A stretch of DNA of 64,000 nucleotides from Arenibacter aquaticus (GTDB taxonomy: Bacteria; Bacteroidota; Bacteroidia; Flavobacteriales; Flavobacteriaceae). Both the position numbers and the translations under genes were made by a program. The stretch spans positions 244,282 to 308,281 of the forward strand of contig NZ_RQPJ01000005.1 in the NCBI RefSeq assembly GCF_003957295.1, read 5' to 3'. Below are positions 45,594-55,278 of this stretch, one piece after another; position 1 is the first letter of the stretch, and the number at the start of each line of letters is the position of its first letter. A model generated the notes under the pieces. That model worked only from the letters and a program-made list of their open reading frames with translations. It did no database searches and was not told the origin of the DNA.

Positions 45594-47327
45594 ATGAACG
45601 GCACACAGTGGATTATTTTTATACTAATTATTCAACTTATTCATTTTTTAGGCACCTGGAAATTATATGTAAAAGCAGGAAGAAAGGCTTGGGAAGCTGC
45701 AATTCCCGTATATAACGCCATTGTACTGATGCAGATAATAAATAGGCCCAAATGGTGGGTCATATTGCTGTTTATCCCCATTATTAATCTATTGATGTTC
45801 CCTGTAGTCTGGGTAGAAACCCTTAGAAGTTTTGGCAAAAACAGTTTAATGGACACTTGGCTGGCCATTTTGACCTTGGGATTGTACATATACTATGTAA
45901 ACTACTTTGAGGAGGTTAATTATATTGAAAACAGGGACATACATCCCAAAACTGCTTTGGGGGAATGGGTGAGCTCCATAGTTTTTGCCATCGTTGCAGC
46001 CACTTTGGTGCATACTTACCTGATTCAACCCTTTGTGATTCCCACCAGTTCTTTGGAAAAAACCCTTTTGGTAGGCGATTTTTTATTTGTGAGCAAATTC
46101 CACTATGGCGCCAGAGTACCCATGACCACTGTGGCAGCTCCCATGGTACACGACACCCTGCCCATATTTAAAACAAGATCCTATATTGCCGACGTAGACC
46201 CTGCCACCTACAGGACTTCTGTCTGGAACAAACTACAGTTACCCTATATGAGGCTGCCTGGTTTTAAAGAAATTAAAAGGAACGACATTGTTGTTTTTAG
46301 TTGGCCAGCAGATACCGTATATCAATTCTTTAAAAAACAAAAAGGGGTACGAAAGCCCATAGACAAAAAATCGAACTATGTAAAACGATGTGTTGGGGTT
46401 CCTGGTGATTCCCTATCCATCAAAGACGGATATGTATATATCAACGGCAAAAAAACGGTCTTACCCTATAGGGCTAAACCACAATTTCTGCATACGGTTA
46501 CGGTAGAGGGACAGTTTTCCAATGATGCCATAGAACTGCTGGGAAGAAAAAATTTGTCTGGAAACGTAGTTAGGCTACCCAACAGCTCCTTGGAACAAGA
46601 AAGAGCAACCGAAGTTATTCATGCCATGGGCTTGGAAAGAATTAAATCCGATTCTTCCTATACCTATTATGCCGGAAATATAAGCAATCAAAAAGTAGCA
46701 GAATATTTAAAGAGCGAGGACATGAAAAATATGGCCCTCTTTAACTTGACCGAAGAGGAAGCTAAAAATTATACCGGACAGGCCGGCATTAGCGCTATTG
46801 ATAAATTTGCCTACAAAAATCCCGATACTTCTGTTTTCCCACAAGATGCCAGCCATACCGGTACTGTAGACAACATGAACACCTTATATATTCCCGAGCA
46901 GGGAAAGACAGTACCCTTAAACATTGAGGTACTACCTATTTATGAAAAAATCATAAAGGAATATGAAGGGCACACACTTCAGGTAAACGGCAATCAAATT
47001 TTAATAGATGGGGAGGTTGCCAATACCTATACCTTTAAACAAAACTATTATTGGATGATGGGTGATAACAGACACCGTTCTGAAGATAGCCGATTTTGGG
47101 GTTATGTCCCCGAAGACCACATAGTTGGCACACCCATATTTATATGGATGAGTATTGACGGTATCAACGATGGAATGTCCAATTGGAAGGTTCGCTGGGA
47201 CAGGGTTTTTACCACTGTCAGCGGCGACGGGGAACCTACCTCCTACTTTAAGTACTTCCTAATAGTATTGGCCGCATGGTTTGCTTATGACTTCTTTAGA
47301 AAAAAGAAGAAGGTGGAAAGTAACTAA
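45594..47327 (+). CDS. lepB: Signal peptidase I, long Bacteroidota form
   Basis: The 577-residue membrane protease removes Sec signal peptides. Residues 1-110 form a four-helix DUF5684-like domain (GTWKLYVKAGRKAWEAAIPV). A membrane anchor follows, then the catalytic Ser (about S153) in VIPTSSLEKTLLVGDFLFV, the general-base Lys in NYVKRCVGVPGDSLSI and MMGDNRHRSEDSRFWGYV near the C-terminus. About 170 residues are inserted between the Lys box and the MGDNR box. One C-terminal hydrophobic segment ends in a basic tail. It is conserved in position after dapB. Confidence 0.93.
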   Translation: MNGTQWIIFILIIQLIHFLGTWKLYVKAGRKAWEAAIPVYNAIVLMQIINRPKWWVILLFIPIINLLMFPVVWVETLRSFGKNSLMDTWLAILTLGLYIYYVNYFEEVNYIENRDIHPKTALGEWVSSIVFAIVAATLVHTYLIQPFVIPTSSLEKTLLVGDFLFVSKFHYGARVPMTTVAAPMVHDTLPIFKTRSYIADVDPATYRTSVWNKLQLPYMRLPGFKEIKRNDIVVFSWPADTVYQFFKKQKGVRKPIDKKSNYVKRCVGVPGDSLSIKDGYVYINGKKTVLPYRAKPQFLHTVTVEGQFSNDAIELLGRKNLSGNVVRLPNSSLEQERATEVIHAMGLERIKSDSSYTYYAGNISNQKVAEYLKSEDMKNMALFNLTEEEAKNYTGQAGISAIDKFAYKNPDTSVFPQDASHTGTVDNMNTLYIPEQGKTVPLNIEVLPIYEKIIKEYEGHTLQVNGNQILIDGEVANTYTFKQNYYWMMGDNRHRSEDSRFWGYVPEDHIVGTPIFIWMSIDGINDGMSNWKVRWDRVFTTVSGDGEPTSYFKYFLIVLAAWFAYDFFRKKKKVESN

Positions 47328-47427
47328 TCTAGCAAGTATTGAGTGCATCAATTAGACGATTCTGGTTTTTATACATCCAATTGTTATAGTAAACAATTTA
47401 TAAATTGATACATTTTCAAATTACGCC

Positions 47428-48060
47428 ATGAAACTACTTCTTCACCCTGGTTATTTTCTCAATATCGCCAATTTTGCCGCGATTGTACAGCACGATATTT
47501 GTTGGGAGGTACATGATAATTACCAAAAACAAACCTATCGCAACCGATGTTATATTTGTACCGATCAGGGAGCACACATGCTTAATATTCCAATTAAGCA
47601 CATTGGCAAAAAAAAGGGCAAGCAGAAGTATGCAGAAGTACAGGTAGACAACGATTACCCATGGCAACGACAACACTGGCGCACCTTGGAAACGGCTTAC
47701 CGGACCTCCCCTTTTTTTGAGTTCTATGAAGATGACATTGCCCCGCTTTACCAAACAAAAGTAGAGTCCTTGATGGATTTTAACCTACGGAGTACCGAGA
47801 TTATCTGTGCGTGCCTACAGATAAGTATGCCCATGGATAGGACGGAAACCTACGAGCTGCATACCGTAGACATGATTGATGGTCGACATTTGGTAAATTC
47901 CAAAACCAAATCTACAATAGACCAACCTCCCTATGTACAAGTATTTAATGACAGGAACAACTTTGTGCCCAACCTAAGTGTCTTAGACCTACTTTTTAAT
48001 GAGGGCACCAATGCCCTTAGCTACCTAAAAGACCTAAAAATAGACTTTCCAAATGCTTAG
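47428..48060 (+). CDS. WbqC family protein
   Basis: The 210-residue protein fits the WbqC-like family: HPGYFLNIANFAAIVQHDI, YRNRCYICTDQG, LNIPIKHI and WQRQHWRTLETAYRTSPFFE. The family is linked to surface-polysaccharide gene clusters, and an aminotransferase-like or sugar-modifying role has been suggested; no catalytic residues are obvious. Its end overlaps the DUF6122 gene by 8 bp. Confidence 0.87.
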   Translation: MKLLLHPGYFLNIANFAAIVQHDICWEVHDNYQKQTYRNRCYICTDQGAHMLNIPIKHIGKKKGKQKYAEVQVDNDYPWQRQHWRTLETAYRTSPFFEFYEDDIAPLYQTKVESLMDFNLRSTEIICACLQISMPMDRTETYELHTVDMIDGRHLVNSKTKSTIDQPPYVQVFNDRNNFVPNLSVLDLLFNEGTNALSYLKDLKIDFPNA

Positions 48061-48361
48061 GTTTTTTGTGCATTACGGAATTCATTTTATAGTGCCTATT
48101 ATAATTGGTTTATCTTTTTATAAGAAAAACCGCCTAAAAATTACAATTATTCTTCTGGCCGGGATCTTAATAGACCTGGACCACCTATTGGCCAATCCCA
48201 TATTTTCCCCTGACCGCTGTAGCATCAATTTTCATCCCTTGCACACCTATTGGGCAATAGCTCTATATCTTATTATGCTTATACCCAATAAAACTAGGGT
48301 ATTTGGTATAGCCCTAATGATCCATATCTTGGCAGATACTGCAGACTGTTACCTCATGTAA
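48053..48361 (+). CDS. DUF6122 family membrane protein
   Basis: The 102-residue protein has three hydrophobic segments and a His/Asp pattern: VHYGIHFIVPIIIGLSFY, ILIDLDHLLANPIFSPDRCS, FHPLHTYWAIALYLI and HILADTADCY. The D-x-D-H and H-x3-H arrangement resembles membrane metal-dependent hydrolases of the YdjM type, so it may be a small metal-binding membrane hydrolase. Translation is coupled to the WbqC gene. Confidence 0.75.
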   Translation: MLRFFVHYGIHFIVPIIIGLSFYKKNRLKITIILLAGILIDLDHLLANPIFSPDRCSINFHPLHTYWAIALYLIMLIPNKTRVFGIALMIHILADTADCYLM

Positions 48362-48615
48362 ACCTGGACTCGCCAAAGTAATCCCCCCTCCATACATGCA
48401 ACCAATTTCTATGGCAATCAACCAAAAACTCCCTTGTCTACCTTATCTGCACATCTTTTATCAGTGCCATTTATCAGCCTAGAAAATTTAAAATATTATC
48501 ACTATTTTGTATAGCAATTATATTAAATAAACAAAATAAACATAGATCCAAGGTCTTTATCCCGCTTAGGTGATTCTAAATATAAAGACTAAAGCTTTAA
48601 TCTTATTCTATACCC

Positions 48616-49929
48616 ATGACAGATAATACATTAGAGGAATCGCTTCAAGGCGGACGTAGGGAATTCATAAAAAAATCGGGAATTGCACTATTAGGCAGCA
48701 CATTGGCCTATCCTTCTGTGTCCATGGCCACTACAGGCCTTAAAAAAGACAATACCCTCAGGGTTGGCCTAATAGGCTGTGGAGGGCGCGGTACAGGAGC
48801 TGCGGCACAGGCCTTGGAGGCCGACCCCAATGTAATTTTATACGCCATGGGAGATGTTTTTGAAGACCGCTTGGAACAGGCTCACGCAGCCTTATCCAAA
48901 TTGGCCCCAGAAAAAATTAAAGTAGAAAAGAAAAACAAGTTTATTGGTTTTGACTCCTACCAAAAGGTATTGGCCACAGACGTAGACGTAGTACTCCTAA
49001 CCACGCCCCCTGCGTTTAGACCGGATCATTTAAAAGCCGCTGTAGATGCTGGGAAACACGTATTCTGTGAAAAGCCGGTTGCCGTAGACGCCCCGGGAAT
49101 ACATAAGGTAATGGCAGCGGCCAAAAAAGCCAAGGAAAAGGGGCTATCCCTGGTATCCGGATTTTGTTTTAGATACGATTATGCCAATAGGGCCATATTT
49201 GGTCGTGTACTAGACGGTGCAATAGGAGACCTTAGAACAGTTACCACTTTCCGTCATGGAGGGGAAGCCTGGTATAAGGAGCGACAACCGCATTGGACCG
49301 ATATGACCTACAAAATGAGAAATTGGTACTACTACAATTGGCTGTCGGGCGATTTTATAGTGGAACAGGCAGTCCATAGTTTGGATATGATGTCCTGGGT
49401 AATGGGCGACAAAATGCCTGTAAGTGCAACGGGAACAGGTGGCAGACAGGTACGTACCGATAAAAAATATGGCAATATATTTGACCACTTTGCCGTAGAG
49501 TTTGAATATGCAGACGGAGCAAAGGGTTATCACTTTACAAGACAACAAAGCCATACCTCCCATAAAAATAGTGTGGAAGTATTTGGAAGCGAAGGTACGG
49601 CCATTGTCCATATAGGACGCCGATATGATATTACAGGCAAGAACAAATGGAGCTTTGAAGGAGAACGCAACAATATGTTTCAAACAGAACATGATGAGCT
49701 CTTTGCCTCCATCCGAAAAGGAGAGCCCATAAACAATGGTGATTGGATGGCCACAAGTACCATGCTGGCCATTTGGGCGAGAATGGTAGGGTATACAGGG
49801 CAAACCATTAGCTGGGACCAGGCCTTTAATTCCAAAGAAGTCCTAGGCCCCAGTGTAGACCAATATCATTGGGACCTAAATTGGCCTACACCACCAATAG
49901 CCATACCGGGCCAGACGACTTTTATCTAA
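48616..49929 (+). CDS. Exported Gfo/Idh/MocA family oxidoreductase
   Basis: The 437-residue protein has a twin-arginine-like leader (RREFIKKSGIALLGSTLAYP) followed by a Rossmann NAD(P)-binding domain (LRVGLIGCGGRGTGAAAQAL) and the family's HVFCEKPVAVDAPG motif, whose Glu-Lys-Pro lysine is catalytic. The C-terminal domain has HWTDMTYKMRNWYYYNWLSG and EQAVHSLDMMSWVMGD. Such Tat-exported members carry a bound cofactor and oxidise or interconvert 3-keto sugars. The DUF1080 protein gene follows by 95 bp, supporting a shared sugar pathway. Confidence 0.88.
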   Translation: MTDNTLEESLQGGRREFIKKSGIALLGSTLAYPSVSMATTGLKKDNTLRVGLIGCGGRGTGAAAQALEADPNVILYAMGDVFEDRLEQAHAALSKLAPEKIKVEKKNKFIGFDSYQKVLATDVDVVLLTTPPAFRPDHLKAAVDAGKHVFCEKPVAVDAPGIHKVMAAAKKAKEKGLSLVSGFCFRYDYANRAIFGRVLDGAIGDLRTVTTFRHGGEAWYKERQPHWTDMTYKMRNWYYYNWLSGDFIVEQAVHSLDMMSWVMGDKMPVSATGTGGRQVRTDKKYGNIFDHFAVEFEYADGAKGYHFTRQQSHTSHKNSVEVFGSEGTAIVHIGRRYDITGKNKWSFEGERNNMFQTEHDELFASIRKGEPINNGDWMATSTMLAIWARMVGYTGQTISWDQAFNSKEVLGPSVDQYHWDLNWPTPPIAIPGQTTFI

Positions 49930-50024
49930 TTGTAATGGCCGGGCATAGCGAAGCCTTAGAACCCTAATGATGAATAAGGCCCAAATCTCTGAAAAATCGA
50001 CCTAATAAACATAACCATCATACC

Positions 50025-50777
50025 ATGAAGTCCATTACATATTTCGCCGTACTCACCCTGCTCTTTAGCATGATTCCCAAACTCCATGCCCAGGATACAA
50101 CACTGTCCTTTGGTACGGAAATAAACTTGGACGACTTGTCCAAACAAGGATCCATGACGGAAAAACCTATAAATTGGATCAATGTAAATACGTACCAGGA
50201 CACTTGGAAAAAAGAGGGAGACACCCTTATTTGCAAAGGTTTACCAATAGGGGTTATGCGCTCTGAAAAACAATATGAAAACTTTATCCTACTTGTAGAA
50301 TGGCGGCATATGGAGGCAGGAGGCAATTCGGGCGTATTTGTTTGGAGTGATGCCATACCCGGAAAGGAAAACCGCCTACCAGGAGGCGTAGAAGTACAAA
50401 TGCTGGAACTGGACTGGGTAAACCAGAATACGAGAAACGGCAAAAAACCACCTATAGCCTATGTCCATGGTGAACTCTTTGGGGTTGGAGGCGTAAATAC
50501 CGTCCCTGACAACCCTAGGGGGAGTAGAAGCAAGTCTGTTGAAAACCGGGCCCTGGGAAAAGGACTTTGGAATTCCTACAAAGTGGTCTGTGTAGACGGG
50601 ACCATCAAATTATCCGTTAACGGGAAATTTGTGAATGGCATTAGTCGGTCTTCCATAAAAAAAGGATATCTCTGTCTTGAGTCCGAAGGAGCCGAAATCC
50701 AATTTCGTAATTTTAAAATTATAGAACTGCCTCCCGGAGTGACTACGACCTCACAGACTGTAAAACATTTGGATTAG
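50025..50777 (+). CDS. Secreted DUF1080 protein (3-keto-disaccharide hydrolase family)
   Basis: The 250-residue protein has a signal peptide ([22 protein letters not shown], ending at AQ) and a single concanavalin-like DUF1080 domain: [52 protein letters not shown] and [19 protein letters not shown]. Family members hydrolyse or eliminate 3-keto-glycosides. Its neighbour is an exported oxidoreductase that could make the 3-keto substrate. Its stop codon overlaps that of the convergent EEP gene by four bases. Confidence 0.87.
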   Translation: MKSITYFAVLTLLFSMIPKLHAQDTTLSFGTEINLDDLSKQGSMTEKPINWINVNTYQDTWKKEGDTLICKGLPIGVMRSEKQYENFILLVEWRHMEAGGNSGVFVWSDAIPGKENRLPGGVEVQMLELDWVNQNTRNGKKPPIAYVHGELFGVGGVNTVPDNPRGSRSKSVENRALGKGLWNSYKVVCVDGTIKLSVNGKFVNGISRSSIKKGYLCLESEGAEIQFRNFKIIELPPGVTTTSQTVKHLD

Positions 50778-51814
50778 GGCAATACAGAGTCCAATTTCAC
50801 CGATGCCATTACCGGAAAGTGATCGGATAGTTTTACATCATAGTTTTTGTGCGCCACTATTTCCAGCGTTTTATCGGTCATAATAAAATCGATACGAACC
50901 GGATAATATTTAAAGTTAAAGGTTCTTCCATAACCCGTACCCTTTTCTATAAAGGAATCCAGCATATCTCCTTTAATCACCTTATACACATTTGAAAACT
51001 GCGTATTATTAAAATCGCCGCAGACAATGGTCCTATAGGGAGATGCTTTTCTGTGCGAGTTAATTATGGTTGCCTGTTGCCCTTGTTTGGCAAAGGATTT
51101 ACTAAGCCTTTTGAACAACCTCATTTTAGGCTCGCCCGATATTCGCTCTACACTGGGTATTATTTTGTGTGACTCTAAATGAAGGTTATACACCCTTAGT
51201 GTATCCTTATCCACCACCACATCTGCAAACAGCGCATTGTTGGAACTATCCGGAAAATCCAATGATCCACCTTGGACAATGGGATATTTAGAGTAAATGG
51301 CCTGGATTGTCTTCTTTCTAGCCAATTTGTAATCGGTGGTATAGATATAATCGTACGTCTTCTTTAGTTGTCTATGCCGAATTCTACTAAATTCCTGTAT
51401 GCATAAAATATCTGGGGTTTCGGAAACAATCAGGTCCAATATCTGATCCCCTATGGATGAATCCTCTATCCATTCATACTTATTAAAGCCTCTAACATTA
51501 AAAGTCATTATACTAAGGTCTCCATTTTGGATAGGGACCTCGGACAGCTTAAACTTAAAAAAGGTTCCCAGCAAGGTATACCCCAAAAACAATATCACAG
51601 CCGATAACCACAATTGTTTCTTGCGTTTTAAAACCCAATACATTAGGAAAGCAATATTGAACAGTACCAGCAAAGGCACCATTAAACTAAGTATGGAAAA
51701 GTATGGAAATTGGGCTACCGGTATCTGGGGAACCGCACAGGAAATAAGTAATAATAGGGCCAAAACCGCATTAAGGAAAAATAGGAATCTATCTAGAATA
51801 TTTAGACCCTTCAC
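50774..51814 (-). CDS. Endonuclease/exonuclease/phosphatase family membrane protein
   Basis: The 346-residue protein has three N-terminal hydrophobic helices (residues about 8-88) and a periplasm-facing or cytosolic EEP domain: [53 protein letters not shown] and [12 protein letters not shown], which give the metal-binding Asn, Glu, His and Asp residues. It may be a nuclease or a phospholipid/inositol phosphatase. It lies 3 bp downstream of a rhomboid gene in a minus-strand operon. Confidence 0.87.
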   Translation of the reverse strand: MKGLNILDRFLFFLNAVLALLLLISCAVPQIPVAQFPYFSILSLMVPLLVLFNIAFLMYWVLKRKKQLWLSAVILFLGYTLLGTFFKFKLSEVPIQNGDLSIMTFNVRGFNKYEWIEDSSIGDQILDLIVSETPDILCIQEFSRIRHRQLKKTYDYIYTTDYKLARKKTIQAIYSKYPIVQGGSLDFPDSSNNALFADVVVDKDTLRVYNLHLESHKIIPSVERISGEPKMRLFKRLSKSFAKQGQQATIINSHRKASPYRTIVCGDFNNTQFSNVYKVIKGDMLDSFIEKGTGYGRTFNFKYYPVRIDFIMTDKTLEIVAHKNYDVKLSDHFPVMASVKLDSVLP

Positions 51815-51817
51815 AAA

Positions 51818-52684
51818 TTATTCTTTTCCGGCTTTGAACAAAAAATCCTTTTCTGCCTTGGAAAGGCTTTCATAGCCAGACTTGCTTATCTTATCCAAAA
51901 TGGCGTCTATCTTACGTTGCCGACTTTCCTTATCATAATTTTCGCTCCTGCCAGCACCTTTTTTTTCTTTGCGGTATACCGTTTTCATAGGGGCTTTTCG
52001 CTCACTTCGCTTAAACAAATTGGCCACAGCATCTACCATTTTGGCAAACCCGCTACCAATATCGTTTCCTTTCATAAGCTGTTTTGCATAAAAATAACCT
52101 AAAGCGGCTCCACCCAGATGAGCCAATCGCCCGCCAACATTTCCACCCAGCGAGATTTGGATCAAATCCAACAACACCACAAAGACCCCTATATGCCACA
52201 ATTTAACGTTAAAAAAAACAATCCGCACCTCTTGGTTTGGCAAATAGGCACAAACAAATATAAGTACAGCCGTTACCCCGGCAGATGCCCCAATCAAAGA
52301 AGTATTGATCCCCAATAGGGCAGGAAATATATTATAACTCAATAAAAAGATGAGTCCACCTAGGATAACTCCTAGGAAATATACATTCAGAAACCGCTTG
52401 TTATCAAAGAGGTTTAAAAATATTCTACCTGCAAAATAAAGCATCAGCATATTCCAAAAAATGTGACCGAGGCCCGCATGAAAAAAAGAATAGGTCACCA
52501 AGGACCAGGGCTGTCCCAGATAGTGGAAAAAGTCTTTGGGCAGTTCAAACCATTGGGCAATACCAGAAAACCCAAAGAGTATTTTAAGAAGGCCGTTTGC
52601 AATAAACACCACAACGTTAAGGGCTATGATCCTTTCTGCAATGTTTAGCCTATTGTAATAATATCTAATACTTTGATTGCCCAT
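51818..52684 (-). CDS. Rhomboid intramembrane serine protease with C-terminal extension
   Basis: The 288-residue protein has six membrane helices. S134 in LIGASAGVTAVL and H189 in RLAHLGGAALGYF form the catalytic dyad, and HIFWNMLMLYFAG carries the conserved His/Asn of the oxyanion site. A cytosolic tail of 85 residues, basic then helical, ends in SGYESLSKAEKDFLFKAGKE, which resembles the DUF6576 tail of flavobacterial rhomboids. It overlaps the upstream rhomboid gene by one base. Confidence 0.9.
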   Translation of the reverse strand: MGNQSIRYYYNRLNIAERIIALNVVVFIANGLLKILFGFSGIAQWFELPKDFFHYLGQPWSLVTYSFFHAGLGHIFWNMLMLYFAGRIFLNLFDNKRFLNVYFLGVILGGLIFLLSYNIFPALLGINTSLIGASAGVTAVLIFVCAYLPNQEVRIVFFNVKLWHIGVFVVLLDLIQISLGGNVGGRLAHLGGAALGYFYAKQLMKGNDIGSGFAKMVDAVANLFKRSERKAPMKTVYRKEKKGAGRSENYDKESRQRKIDAILDKISKSGYESLSKAEKDFLFKAGKE

Positions 52685-53430
52685 TACCTATCCCATCTAT
52701 TGTTGTTAAATTGATTTTTTTTCCAATACCACATCATAACGAACCCAAATAAGGCTCCCCCTACGTGGGCAAAATGCGCTATGCCGTTTCCAAAAATAGA
52801 ATAACCTGTAACCCCAGAGAACAAATCCAGACCAATTAGCACCGGAATAAAATATTTAGCTTTTACCGGCACAGGAATGAACATTAAAAACAGTTCACTG
52901 TTGGGGTAAGACATTCCAAATGCCACCAAAACCCCATATATAGCTCCTGAAGCCCCAACTGCAGGGGTGTTAAAAGCCGACAAAAAGTTATCAATGATAT
53001 CTTTTGGAGCCAAATTATACCAATCAGGGCTGTACTTACCAGCCGAAATAATTTCCATGATCTGATCCTTGGGAACACCAGAACTTACCAAAGCCTCTAC
53101 TCCCTGGTTCACATAATAATAATTGACCCCACTATGGATCAATGCAGCCCCTATTCCTGCGGAAAAATAGAAAAAGAAGAATTTATTCCTGCCCCACATC
53201 CGCTCCAATGGCGAGCCAAATGCCCAAAGCGCATACATATTAAATAGAATATGCATAAATCCGCCGTGCATAAACATATGGGATACCACTTGCCAAAAAC
53301 CAAAATTTTGGTTCTTGGGAAACCACAGCGAGAACCATTGGTACATTTGATCCCCGTATAGTTGTGTTGCCACAAAAAACAGAACGTTAATAATTATCAA
53401 ATGCTTTACTGCGTCGGTAATTCTACCCAT
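52684..53430 (-). CDS. Rhomboid intramembrane serine protease
   Basis: The 248-residue protein has six helices with S161 in AVGASGAIYGVLVAFG and H222 in HFAHVGGALFGFVMMWYW as the dyad; HILFNMYALWAFGSPLER is the third signature. A 55-residue loop (about 105-155) rich in Ser and Asp is inserted before the serine helix. It begins right after mutL and overlaps the second rhomboid by one base, so the pair is coexpressed. Substrates are unknown. Confidence 0.92.
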   Translation of the reverse strand: MGRITDAVKHLIIINVLFFVATQLYGDQMYQWFSLWFPKNQNFGFWQVVSHMFMHGGFMHILFNMYALWAFGSPLERMWGRNKFFFFYFSAGIGAALIHSGVNYYYVNQGVEALVSSGVPKDQIMEIISAGKYSPDWYNLAPKDIIDNFLSAFNTPAVGASGAIYGVLVAFGMSYPNSELFLMFIPVPVKAKYFIPVLIGLDLFSGVTGYSIFGNGIAHFAHVGGALFGFVMMWYWKKNQFNNNRWDR

Positions 53431-55278
53431 TTATATAAATTTTTTATCTATGTCGTCTTCCGTAATGGTGACGTATATTGGTTTATTAAACGGACTAACT
53501 TCTGATTCCTTACAGGCAAACAAATCGTTCACCAACGCCAATTGGGAATCACTGTCCAATAGCTCCCCTGTTTTTACGGCCAGGGATTTGGCCAAGGTCT
53601 TGGAAAGTATATCGGTCTGGGAAAAACCTTCTACCACGTAATCTTGTTGGTAGTCCGATATAAGTTGATCTAAAATAATCCCCACCTCACTTTCGGGCAC
53701 AGACAGGGGCAGTCCGGTAACTGTAACCTCTTCATCCCCAATACCTCCAAAAACAAAACCAACTGTGGTTAAGCTATCTTGAATTTCTTCAATAATAGCA
53801 CAATCAGTTTTTGAAAAGGTTAAAGATAACGGAAATAACAATTGTTGGCTCACAGCCTCCTTAACCGTTATATTTCTTAAAAACTTTTCATAAAGCACAC
53901 GTTGATGTGCCCTACTTTGGTCTATGACAACCATCCCAGATTTAATGGTGGTCACAATATACTTTCGCCTTAATTGAAAAGTGGTGGACCCTGTATCAAC
54001 GGACTCTTTTTTATTTTCAAATATAGAACCTGTAATGGTGTCCGATTCAAAACTAACACTACTAAAATCAGAATTCTTGCCAATATTGGATTCCATACCT
54101 ACATATAGGCTTTCCCAATCCTTATTATTTTGTTTTTGGAAGCTTGATTTCTTGACAGCACCTACATCTTCCTTAAACGGATTAAAACCCGCATCTACGA
54201 TTACTTTGGGCGGCTCAACGGATTTATCCTTATAACCATAGGGCGTTTCCAGATTTTGATCCTGCTCAAAGTCCAAGGAAGGCATTACATTAAACTGTCC
54301 CAAGCTATGTTTAACGGTAGACCGCAAAATAGCGTAAACCGTATGCTCGTCATCAAATTTTATCTCTGTTTTGGTAGGGTGTATATTAATATCTATAGAG
54401 CCTGGATCCACGTTTAAATACAAAAAGTATCCAGGGTGATTTTCCTTTTTTATTAGCCCCTCAAAAGCACCTAAAATGGCATGGTGTAGATAGGGGCTTT
54501 TTATAAATCTATTGTTTACAAAAAAGAATTGTTCTCCTCTACTCTTTTTGGCAAATTGTGGTTTGCTGATAAAACCATTAATTTGCACCACTTGTGTCTC
54601 CTCCGTAACAGGAACCAGTTTTTCATTGGTCTTCCCCCCAAAAACATTAACAATTCGCTGTCTAATGTTACTTACTGGCAAGTTAAAAAGTTCGCTGCCA
54701 TTATTGTACAAATGAAAGCCAATAGTGGCATGTGATAAGGCCACCCGCTGAAATTCATCTATTATATGCCGGAGTTCTACGTGATTGGACTTTAAAAAGT
54801 TACGCCTGGCCGGAATATTAAAGAACAGGTTCTTCACCATCATGGAAGTCCCTTTTGGGGCAACGGTAACTTCTTGGGAAACCACCTTGCCACCTTCTAT
54901 TTTAATATGAGTGGCCACTTCATCCGCTTCTGTCCTTGTCTGCATTTCCACATGGGCTATAGCCGCAATGGAGGCCAATGCCTCTCCCCTAAACCCTTTT
55001 GTGTGCAGATTAAATAGGTCTTCGGCTTTTTGAATTTTGGAGGTAGCATGCCGTTCAAAACTCAATCGGGCATCGGTAGCGCTCATGCCCACCCCATCAT
55101 CAATAACCTGGATTAGTGTTTTACCACCGTCCTTAATAATCAATTTAATGGTGGATGCTCCTGCGTCTATGGCATTCTCCATAAGTTCCTTTACAACCGA
55201 TGCTGGACGTTGTACCACTTCCCCTGCAGCAATCTGATTTGCTACATGGTCTGGCAAAAGTTTTATAATATCCGCCAT
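53431..55278 (-). CDS. mutL: DNA mismatch repair protein MutL (endonuclease metal motifs degenerate)
   Basis: The 615-residue protein has the GHKL ATPase N-terminus: ANQIAAGEVVQRPASVVKEL, MENAIDAGAST, DDGVGMSATDARLSFERHATSK and TKGFRGEALASIAAIA. In nicking MutL proteins the C-terminus carries DQHAx2Ex4E and a C-P-x-G-R-P motif. Here the first reads DQSRAHQRVLYE near residue 453 (His to Ser, first Glu to Gln) and the second SPFNKP near 594 (Cys to Ser). Nuclease activity is therefore doubtful. Its start overlaps the small membrane-protein gene upstream by one base. Confidence 0.94.
   Translation of the reverse strand: MADIIKLLPDHVANQIAAGEVVQRPASVVKELMENAIDAGASTIKLIIKDGGKTLIQVIDDGVGMSATDARLSFERHATSKIQKAEDLFNLHTKGFRGEALASIAAIAHVEMQTRTEADEVATHIKIEGGKVVSQEVTVAPKGTSMMVKNLFFNIPARRNFLKSNHVELRHIIDEFQRVALSHATIGFHLYNNGSELFNLPVSNIRQRIVNVFGGKTNEKLVPVTEETQVVQINGFISKPQFAKKSRGEQFFFVNNRFIKSPYLHHAILGAFEGLIKKENHPGYFLYLNVDPGSIDINIHPTKTEIKFDDEHTVYAILRSTVKHSLGQFNVMPSLDFEQDQNLETPYGYKDKSVEPPKVIVDAGFNPFKEDVGAVKKSSFQKQNNKDWESLYVGMESNIGKNSDFSSVSFESDTITGSIFENKKESVDTGSTTFQLRRKYIVTTIKSGMVVIDQSRAHQRVLYEKFLRNITVKEAVSQQLLFPLSLTFSKTDCAIIEEIQDSLTTVGFVFGGIGDEEVTVTGLPLSVPESEVGIILDQLISDYQQDYVVEGFSQTDILSKTLAKSLAVKTGELLDSDSQLALVNDLFACKESEVSPFNKPIYVTITEDDIDKKFI

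Noticed and set aside
49210-49803. 197-codon frame on the minus strand
   Set aside because: It lies entirely inside the Gfo/Idh/MocA gene on the opposite strand and its translation has no recognisable motifs; a shadow frame.
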